64,000 nucleotides of DNA, from contig CM051457.1 of NCBI GenBank assembly GCA_028274465.1, positions 106,515,982 through 106,579,981 of the forward strand. The letters run 5' to 3'. Below the pieces are notes generated by a model. The model saw only the letters and a list, made by a program, of their open reading frames with translations. It was not told the origin of the DNA and searched no databases. This document shows, piece after piece, positions 11,605 to 20,067 of the stretch (the first letter of the stretch is position 1; every line of letters starts with the position of its first letter). Position numbers and translations under genes: made by a program. The DNA is from Plantago ovata. Its lineage: Eukaryota > Streptophyta > Magnoliopsida > Lamiales > Plantaginaceae.

Positions 11605-12316
11605 CAAGTTCTTATAGCTTGCATGCTTCTTAGTGATGCTCTAGGCTATCTTTATTTGTTTTGAATAACAAGACTGGTTCCAGTTTATGATTAGGAGAAA
11701 ACAACAGTTTTTTGGGAGCTTTGTTTAATGAATGGGGTTGATGGGGGCCATGGACTGCCTTATTCACATGAACATAACATGAGAAGCACAATTAACTTTA
11801 AGGATGATTAAAAACATACATTCTCATATAGATGTCAAACTACAGTTTGAAAGTACAGAAAGTATAGTGTTGTCTTCCATAAGTCAATGGAACACATGTA
11901 TCATGTGAATTGCTTCAGTTTCTGTCTTCATCGTTGAGTTAATTTTAGCTTATGAATGTGACTAGTTGGAGTTCCTGTGCAGAATTCATCTGATGTTTAT
12001 TTTGTTGACGAATCCACCCAATCCAATGTCATATAGCGAGGTAAATGATGATTGACATGTGCGTTTTATGTTATTTGACCAGGCAAAGGCTAAATTCCAT
12101 GCAAATGCTGAAGCCAAGGCACATGCTAAACCCCATTGAAGAAGTGATCATGTAGTGTACTTGCAGTCTCTCTTTGACTCTTGAGAATAGTTGATGAGAT
12201 CTTCGTTCTGGACCATCAGGTGTTACTTGTAAAACCTTCAGCTGGCAGAGTTTTGGATATTTGAATTATTGGTCTAATTCATGTGATTTTGGTTAAATTC
12301 GACGACCCATAATATA
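11605..12316. other. Intergenic DNA with one exon-like patch
   Basis: Mostly non-coding AT-rich sequence between two MITEs. The only coding-like patch is at 12083-12139, described separately. Confidence 0.45.
12083..12139 (+). CDS. Possible terminal exon of an unrecognised gene
   Basis: After a good acceptor (tatttgaccag) the plus strand reads AKAKFHANAEAKAHAKPH and then TGA. The Ala/Lys/His-rich, repetitive composition looks like a genuine soluble C-terminus, not random AT-rich sequence. I could not find its upstream exons or recognise the family. It could be the last exon of a small gene whose earlier exons lie to the left among the MITEs, or a relic. Confidence 0.3.
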   Translation, partial: AKAKFHANAEAKAHAKPH

Positions 12317-12324
12317 GTTCATAT

Positions 12325-12835
12325 CAGGGGTGGATTCAGAAATTTTCAATAGTGGGTGCGAATATATACCGTATATGTTAATTATTATTAAAAAATATTA
12401 AATAAAAATTAATTAATTATTAAAAATAATAAATAATAACTAATTATCAATTAAATCATACAAATGTTAAAGTAGATAAAAATTCTTTGATGTTTGGAAT
12501 CAAAGCAATCAATATTTAATAGTTTCATGATAAATTTCGTAACAAAACATCTTTTTTAATATATTAATTATAATATTTCACACTAAAACAATGAAGTTTA
12601 TACTTAAAATTAGTAAAATAGACGAATGTTTCAGTAATGTTAATGAAAATTGATGTTTTTTCACCACTTTAACCTCAATTAATGTTAAAAATAATAATAT
12701 GGGGGCAAAATAGAGTTTATAAATTCATGTGGGTGCAATCAATTTAGTGTTATGGGGGCAAAATATTTGTTTTTACATAATATAGTGAAGAAAAAAAAAG
12801 TTGTGGGTGCAGTCTCATACATCCATCCGCCACTG
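12325..12835. mobile_element. hAT-type MITE 3
   Basis: A 511-bp element with left end caggggtggattcag and reverse-complemented right end cagtggcggatggat. An exact 8-bp duplication gttcatat flanks it (12317-12324 and 12836-12843). The interior is AT-rich and non-coding; motifs like tgggggcaaaa recur inside. It is the third element of its kind within 2.3 kb. Confidence 0.87.
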
Positions 12836-12843
12836 GTTCATAT

Positions 12844-15360
12844 TGCAATCGAAGTTATGTACCCTGTTATTTGCTTTAGATCGATTTTGCTCCCTTTGCT
12901 TATCTTTTTGTGTTGTATATTTTGGATTTTCTCTTTTTCTTAAATCAATACACAGATGCAGAACACTAAAAGGAGTAGTATTAGCAAGTGCTGAAAATCT
13001 GTGATCAGGCTTCATAGCTCATTACTATACTATTGACAAATAGCAGGACGACTACATACTTCAATAGTATTCGTCTCGATTCTGTTGATGAAAATCCAAA
13101 GGGTAAACTTTCGTGTTTCGACTCCAGTAATTTCGAATGTAGACAATACAGGGTTACGTAATTAAGCAGTGGGGGACGAAGCTGTACAATATTTTCGCAG
13201 GAGGAAGGAATGAAGGGTGACTTGACTTGTCATTTCTTCTTTTATTTTTGTTCTTCAGTTCTGCGGTTTCTTTCTTCCATTCGACCTCATTCTAGTTATA
13301 ATAATTAAGAAGGGGGGATTCAGACGTAAAATATGGGTTTTAAAATTATAAGTGAGGACAATATAGGTATTTGGCAACTACTATTTGGGGATATTTTAGG
13401 CACTTCAGTTTATTTTTTTGATTGGATAATGATTACCGGATAACAATTTTGACAAACCACAATTTAGCATGTTATCCGATCCAATTATCCCATTAACTGA
13501 TGGACCAAACCGGAAAACTTAGTAGATGAATATAACAATTATCTGGCCCATTTAATATGGATAATAACTATTCACGATAATTGACATACTGTATTTATCT
13601 ACCCAATCTAACAAACCAAACAGATCATGAGGGAGAGTGTTGAAAATTTGCAAAACGGATTGATAAAGGTATTTGCACTGATTTAGAGTGGAAATACTTA
13701 AAAACTATTGGGGTCAAAATAAAAGGCTCAATCAATCATGCAAAATGAATAGAAGAATCAACATGAATTATGAACAGTCACAAGAGGTAATGTTTGAACA
13801 CAATAATCTACACAAATCATGACTTTTGCACCCAGGCCATTTATTTCTTGATCATCATAAATTCATAGTTTTGTTGTAGGGACCAAGAAATAGGATCCCT
13901 TTGTATAAATAGGTAGCGTAGGTTACTTCTTTGGTAGTTAAATTGTAAAACATCTTTTATCTTTTAAGTAATACAATATTCTTCGTGGTGTTTACGGTCT
14001 CGATTTTTAACACTACGATCTCCACAATTTGCTATGTTCTCACAAATAAGACCCATGTTCACTAATAATTGCATTTGACATGTAGGTATAAACACCGTTG
14101 ATAAAGATCTTTACATTTGTTAATGCTTAAAAGGAGTGGCAGGAATTATTAGCTATAAGTCACACTATCCTTATTACAATAGTTTTTTTTAGAACAAATA
14201 CCAAATTTCTATTAACGTTATGTAGGTAAGTGTAATGAGAATATTTCCTTTTTACACACAAGCAGCTATATTAAGATCAAATCATATCTGGATTCTTTTG
14301 ATGAATATATTCAACAAAAATGTATATAAATAATATATCTCCAAATGTACTTACCTACATATAGGCAGCTATTACAATGTAAATTATCATCACATATGAT
14401 AGGCTATTGAGTAGAAATCATGCTAACCTCTGTTTTATGTACATTTAGGCAAGACAATTTATTTTTATCATTTACTTTTATAATAGGACCTCGCAGGTAT
14501 GGGCCGGTGATCTAGGCCGCGGTTCAAGGTCCATGGCAGGGTTGAGGGGCGCGGCGGCCGGCTTGGGGGAGGAGTCAAGAATTAATTATTTTGCTTTTAT
14601 TATTTAGTTACCTAGTTAGAGTCAGTTAACTTATTGAACAAGCATAGGTTAGGAGAGAGATTCTAGGACCGATTAGATTGCCTAAATATCACCTTTCTGC
14701 CTTATTGGATAAGAGCAGGAACTTGTTCAACAAGTCGTATCTTTACTATTTAAGCATTGTACTATTTTCATTATTTTCATAGTTGAATATTGATTGAGTC
14801 GAAAGCTCTTGTGTTCTTGTGCACAAACCCTGAGGTAATTTAATTCTTGTGTTAGTTACTTCATAGACAGATTATTCTTGTGTAACTGCTTGTCTAGTGC
14901 GTGATCTTGTGATCGTGCTAGAGATTTATTCTTTTTCTTGCAAAATCTCCACCTTTTCTGTTCGGTGAATCTCGGGGCCTAACTTTTTAAAACTTCGTTT
15001 AATATTTTTTTTACTTTCAGAACTCAATAGCTCAATTTGTCAACCACGCCTAATAATACTGTCTACAATCTACAACAATATACTTGCCTTGATTATACTG
15101 TCAAATACTTGTAGATTGATGAATATACTTTCAATTATTGTCTACAATCTACAACAAGAGATGAATATATAAGAGGACATCAATATTTTTCTCCTTTAAA
15201 CATAGCATATTAACAAAATCAACATATTGCATTTGCACTAAAGAAAAGTAAGCTAACAAAAAAAGATATTGGTGTCTGGTAATATATCATTATAGAAACT
15301 AAACCAAAAGAAAGTAAACGGACCTACTTTGGTTAAAATTATTACTGCCACTCCATACTC
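12844..15360. other. Intergenic DNA with possible LTR fragments
   Basis: No gene is recognised. Two stretches look like pieces of retrotransposon LTRs but could not be proved: 13860-14060 (TATA-like tataaatagg followed by a short leader-like region) and 14560-15010. A short GC-rich patch at 14490-14575 stands out from the AT-rich flanks. Confidence 0.35.
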
Positions 15361-15508
15361 CCAGATAGCCAAAACCAGCCTGATCAATGAACAAAAACTG
15401 AACCTTTCATCTGCCAGCACATGAAACTATATATACGCACCAGACGCTGCAAATTAAAGCTCTTGACCAAAAATGCTTCAACAAACTATCGAGCACCTTC
15501 CTCATATC

Positions 15509-15631
15509 AGACCATGCTACCACAGTTTCGCTTCCAACCAAGTCGCCAATAGAAGTAAACAACAAGCTCAAAGAAAACAGATTATAGTAATTAGTAATGC
15601 CTGACTTTTTAGCAGGCATTTATCCGCATGC

Positions 15632-15662
<31 letters not shown>

Positions 15663-15849
15663 TTTTTTTTTGTTGTTGTTGTTGTAATTGAAGTCTTCAG
15701 ACAATGCCTCCTTGAGTCGTTCCTGTAAAGCTTTAGGATCACTTAGTTCTTTAGAAAGCAGAATAAAAAGAAAATGAAGTTTAGGTATTTCCGTCTTCAT
15801 CAAGTTCACTGGCTCGGAAGCAATCGTCGCAATTCATGGACAAGAATTA
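15509..15849 (-). repeat. Duplicated block, copy 1
   Basis: This block is closely similar to 17931-18252, with a few substitutions and a different poly-T length (about 15637-15670 here). It reads on the minus strand as MNLMKTEIPKLHFLFILLSK followed by a CAA-repeat/poly-A-like tract. The duplication covers both the short frame and flanking sequence, so it is a segmental copy and not only a shared exon. Confidence 0.85.
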
Positions 15850-15856
15850 TTAGTGC

Positions 15857-16252
15857 TCTACACGGTGTCTTTTCGACAATAATTTAGAACATTAACTGTG
15901 TTCAACGGGTCTATTTGCACAATATTTTAGAACACGAACCGTATTCGACGGCACTATTCTGCACCAATGTAGAGCTCTAACTATATTTGACGGGTCTATT
16001 CGAAAATTCTTTTAATTAAACACTTACTTTATTCGACGAGTCTATCCCACAATATACTTTAGAGCACTAATTGTATTAAACTATATGCTCCGTATGAATT
16101 TAGATCACCACCTGTGGTTGACGGATCTATTCCACGATAATTTGGAATACTATTTGCAGTCAACGGATCTATTCCACGATAGTACTATTTGCATTCAACG
16201 GATCTATTTCACGTACTTTAGAGCACTAACTTTGTTTGACGTGTCTATTAAA
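15857..16252. repeat. Diverged minisatellite, about 40-60 bp unit
   Basis: Eight or nine imperfect tandem units occur here, each with a core like gacgggtctattcca plus tttagagcactaac. Variants are visible at about 15873, 15920, 15975, 16033, 16077, 16125, 16165, 16200 and 16237. Unit length varies because of indels. It starts right where the duplicated block ends. No coding interpretation is convincing; the plus frame at 16085-16300 just translates the repeats. Confidence 0.75.
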
Positions 16253-16730
16253 ATGATATCTCATCAGACAATAATGTTCTTACCCCTACTATTGGGTTGA
16301 TGCGAGTATTATTGGATGTGTTGGAATCGGTTATATCTCAGGTTCTTTGTCGGGAAGGGCTAGGTGCCTAGGTTACATCACTCATTAGTTGTAAGATGGG
16401 TCCAGACTTCAGACGTATATCCTACCCATACCTAATTAAATCTCATAAATTTATTTAAGTATTGAACACTTAGTTGGACGTATCATTAGGAATCAAATTC
16501 ACGAGCAATAAAAAATAATACATCAATTCTTTCTCATCATTCCTCAGGTTTTGGAACTGTTATATTTGAGAAACTATGAAGATTTCCTTGTATTCAATTA
16601 TTCAGATACTAGAACTTGTACAAACATCATAAAATAGATTTCTTACATAACTCAAACAACAATATAATATTTCATGAGAATTATTCATGATCTTGTCCTG
16701 GCCATAAATGCACTGGAGTTGGATCCGCAT

Positions 16731-17303
16731 CTAGAACGTTGCTCCCGGGGCTGCATTTAAAAGTAAGCAATTTGTGAGTTGAATATTTGGTGTATATACA
16801 TATACTTATCACACAAAACATAAAGTTTAGAACACCATCAATTGCACTAGTATATATGGTGAGGTTGTAAGGGTTTATTAGATCGACTAGCTACAATATT
16901 AGCTACAACAATAAGGATAGACCAGTTAGTGAGGTTCATACTCTAATTTTCCAATTCTAAAGATTTAAGATGGCTCACCGATGCAGTCGCTAAGGAGGAC
17001 AAAAAGTTTAGGAAGTTGACATTCATCCTGGAGATCTCCTATCTTTCCGTTAATCTTGAATGGCAACCGACTTGTATCCTCTTTGTAACATCTGCAAACA
17101 TCATCACGTGACCAATCGAGCCAAGAATATGCTCCTTTACAACATTCTTGACTCGGTCTGGATGACGGGCCGACTATGAAATCTTTGCACGGGCTTAGAT
17201 TTTCAATGGGGATGACCGAACAAGGTCGTTCTCCACATCTTACACTTGTAGCCATCAACAAAAACATGGATAGAAATACTAGTGTTGTCATCTTCATTGC
17301 CAT
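16731..17303 (-). CDS. Secreted lipid-transfer-like protein (eight-cysteine fold)
   Basis: A small secreted protein of the bifunctional inhibitor / lipid transfer / 2S albumin superfamily. It has an N-terminal signal peptide (MTTLVFLSMFLLMATSVRC) and the eight-cysteine pattern C..C..CC..CxC..C..C (RPC, LSPC, ECCKG, VCRCY, DEC, SDC). Exon 1 is 17303-16979. The frame then reads into a stop, but a good donor (ATCG|GTGAGC) and an acceptor at 16751 give a 20-nt last exon, 16750-16731, adding six residues (APGATF) for 114 aa in total. Short last exons are common in this family. Without splicing the protein is 112 aa and still holds all cysteines. Lipid carriage or defence roles are typical of the family; the ligand cannot be told. 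Confidence 0.8.
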
Positions 17304-17340
17304 TTTATGTATTTTTCAGTTTGTGAGTGTATCAAGGGCA

Positions 17341-17369
17341 CAATGTGTGTGTGTATATATATATGTATA

Positions 17370-17402
<33 letters not shown>
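17341..17402. repeat. TG/TA and GA microsatellite
   Basis: A gtgtgtgtatata run is followed by a (ga)n tract at about 17373-17402. It lies just upstream of the lipid-transfer-like gene, in its promoter or 5' UTR. Such GA tracts are length-variable. Confidence 0.9.
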
Positions 17403-17407
<5 letters not shown>

Positions 17408-17930
17408 GACATATACGATAATTTTCTTTTTCTGGTCAAATTTATTATGTGACTTTATTAAACTATTTACTTTATGAGTTATTTATGAAGTATGTACATA
17501 TAATAAATGCAAAGTAATGAGGCGAGAAAAACGTGTGAAGAAACAGTTGGCATAATCTATCTATCTATTCACCCATGTGACATGCATGTTCTTATTTTTT
17601 CTTCCCCATAATCTTTTATTTTTATAATCATGTGAACAATACCTAACTTCTATGATAAAGCTAGACCTCCTCAACTGACTTATTAGTTCGACTTTCTCTA
17701 CGATGATGATGTGACCAAGAGAACACCAGTTCTTCATATGACGACCTCCATCTAAAATTACATCAAGCCTCCAGAATTAAACGCAAACATAGCAAATAGA
17801 ATTACATCCTAAAAGTAAAAGTAGGAAAATTGAATATTTAGAAGTGTTGAATATCATATCGTGCCAGGAATGCTGAGAACTATCGCTCCAATCATTATTT
17901 GAAGGTGATCGGTCGAACACAATAACACCA
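17403..17930. other. Intergenic DNA
   Basis: AT-rich sequence upstream of the lipid-transfer-like gene. Nothing is recognised. Confidence 0.5.
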
Positions 17931-18252
17931 CCATGCTACCACAGTTTCGCTTCCAACCAAGTCGCCAATAGAAGTAAACAACAAGCTCAAAGAAAACAGA
18001 TTATAGTAATTAGTAATGCCTGACTTTTTAGCATGCAATTATCCGCATGCTCTTTTTTGTTTTTTTTTTTTTTTGTTGTTGTTGTTGTAATTGAAGTCTT
18101 CAGACATGCCTCCTTGAGTTGTTCCTGTAAAGCTTTAGGATCACTTGGTTCATTAGAAAGCGGAATAAAAAGAAAATGAAGTTTAGGTATTTCCGTCTTC
18201 ATCAAGTTCATCTTGCTCGGAAGCAATCGTCGTAATTCATGGACAAGAATAT
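17931..18252 (-). repeat. Duplicated block, copy 2
   Basis: This is a near-copy of 15509-15849, in the same orientation and 2.4 kb away. Homology ends near 18252, where this copy continues as open minus-strand sequence while copy 1 runs into the minisatellite. Confidence 0.85.
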
Positions 18253-18295
18253 TGTAGTTTGTCAAAACAAGTTGTTTCCAATTGGATATATACAA
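17987..18295 (-). CDS. Unrecognised minus-strand reading frame
   Basis: The frame reads SNWKQLVLTNYNILVHELRR, then PSKMNLMKTEIPKLHFLF and SDPKALQEQLKEA before a Thr/Lys run encoded by CAA-repeat/poly-A DNA. The leucine- and charge-rich start looks like real helical protein, and the part below 18252 is duplicated at 15.5-15.8 kb. I do not recognise the family. It could be an exon of one minus-strand gene with the frames at 18739-18951 and 19006-19299, or a retro-copied remnant, since the frame runs into an A-rich tail. Confidence 0.3.
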   Translation of the reverse strand: MYISNWKQLVLTNYNILVHELRRLLPSKMNLMKTEIPKLHFLFIPLSNEPSDPKALQEQLKEACLKTSITTTTTKKKKNKKEHADNCMLKSQALLITIICFL

Positions 18296-18738
18296 ATTAG
18301 TGTGTAAATTAATTAAGAAATAGACAAAATCGTTGAAGAAGAAAGCCGATATGGTCTAAGCATCGGTACCATTGTACCCTGCTGTAGGCAATATTAATAT
18401 CTCATCTCTGTTTTTCAAAGGGACACACTTGATCGTTTAATGTGAGAAGTCCTCAATATCACTATCATTGTAGCACAATGCTGACTTGTGTACTGTCATG
18501 ATCATCAACATCTATCAAACAGTAGTACTGCAGATATTAACATTTTGCCATTAACAAAGAATGCTCTACGCATGTTCACATCAAAATCTGACCATTTCAT
18601 CGTGGTTTGTTTGATCTCGTAAACCATGTAGTTATCATATATTATGCAAACAAGTAGAAGGTCCCTTCAGAATTGTTGCCTGACCAAGTCTTATTTACCC
18701 GGTGATCAAATGTGACATAGGTAGTTTCTCAACATATA

Positions 18739-18951
18739 TCAATAACCGTTACTATTGTTTGTTAACAATGTACCAGTGTTAAATAGACCGTACAACTGCC
18801 CTCCCATGAGATGCATACTACCGAGATCCTGCAGGTAACTTATTAACACCCCCTTGGTGTTAAATTGACGTCTCTTGCTCCATGTTTCCCAGTCCTCATC
18901 ACATATACTATCCCTCCATACCTGGACAAAATTGAATGTATCATTTATCAT
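18739..18951 (-). CDS. Unrecognised minus-strand exon-like frame
   Basis: After a splice-acceptor-like ttttgtccag the minus strand reads VWRDSICDEDWETWSKRRQF and continues through ISYLQDLGSMHLMGGQLYGL to a stop. Tryptophans and mixed charges suggest true coding origin. The family is not recognised. It may be a middle exon of the same gene as 19006-19299. Confidence 0.3.
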   Translation of the reverse strand: MINDTFNFVQVWRDSICDEDWETWSKRRQFNTKGVLISYLQDLGSMHLMGGQLYGLFNTGTLLTNNSNGY

Positions 18952-19005
18952 TACGAAAAGTCGAAAACCCCAACTTTTTGAGGAGAAATTGGATCGTCAA
19001 TTTTA

Positions 19006-19299
19006 CTAATTAAATGTAGTTGCGGCTATAGTCGTAATGCTCGTGGAGACTTGAGATATGAAGATATAGAAAGCGATGAATATTACTGCCAAGTGTGCTG
19101 AAAATTCATGGGGCGATTGAATGAATACAATGAGATCGGAAGGAAATAGGCGCTTAGCAGAAAATCCAATTAACCATGGTATAAAATTGCCCTTGACATA
19201 TGAAGCTATAGAATTGTCGTTGATTTGAAGAAGGCGGAGAGAATTAACCATGTTGTTGAATTGTTGTTTGGAGGCGGAGAGAATGGAGTGAGATTCCAA
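19006..19299 (-). CDS. Unrecognised small membrane-like protein or first exon
   Basis: A 97-aa frame starting MESHSILSASKQQFNNMVNS has one strongly hydrophobic segment (HLAVIFIAFYIFISQV) near residues 70-85. It could be a first exon with a membrane segment or a stand-alone small protein. No family is recognised. A possible TATA-like tatatttatatgg lies at about 19318-19330 on the complementary strand. Confidence 0.3.
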   Translation of the reverse strand: MESHSILSASKQQFNNMVNSLRLLQINDNSIASYVKGNFIPWLIGFSAKRLFPSDLIVFIQSPHEFSAHLAVIFIAFYIFISQVSTSITTIAATTFN

Positions 19300-20067
19300 A
19301 TTCGAATGCCATGGCTTTATATTTATATGGAGTTTTCAAAGAGATGTATCGTTTGAGGAACGGACAGAGCTGTTGAAAGGCGTGTGTAAACGGTATTTAA
19401 GAGTTTCGTGGGTGTTGTTAGGTGGTGCAACTAAGAGTATGTGAACACACGCAATTGTTCTGAAGAGTCCTATCGGAAAAGGCAAAAGGGAAAAATTGAA
19501 CATCACCTACCACCAAAATTGAGATTTATATATTTGTTTATTTATTTATATTTCAGACTTAGACTGACCAACAAGCCGTTTAGCGAAGCAACTTACTGTT
19601 GTTTATAGTAACTCAGTTAGGTCCATGTCATGGATGTCTTCCAATGTTTAGTTAGTGATGACTAACCAATACATTCTTCGTTAACTGTCGTATGTTTCGT
19701 AGTTTGTAAAGTGTCGTATTTGTAACATATCCTTGCTTTTCTGCTTTCTTTAAAACAGATAGATCACTACCAGAGTAACTTATATTGATGGTTGCCCTCT
19801 TACATATATCCTGTGCAACCAAACATAAGAAAGAAATCCGGCATACCTTGTCATGCCATTATCTTCCTAGTATTAGTTGATGATAGATTCTGGCAGAAAA
19901 TATTCTCTCTGTTTTGTATCTCTAGTGCTGATACAGTGATACGAAATGCAATTCAGTTTGGTACAAAATTTTATGTTCTCTGCATTTAGTTTCATTCTTT
20001 GTTTGTGTTCTTCGCTACTGGCATTGCTTGCATCCTTTTCTTAATTGTCCTTGGCTCTGTTATCCAG
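19300..20067. other. Intergenic DNA
   Basis: AT-rich spacer between the minus-strand frames and the kinase pseudogene. No coding region is supported, although the open frame at 19999-20067 may be a leftover of the kinase gene's upstream intron. Confidence 0.45.

Noticed and set aside
15609..15809. Minus-strand frame with a long lysine run
   Set aside because: The lysines are translated poly-T/poly-A DNA. The only protein-like part is the duplicated block, which I list as a repeat.
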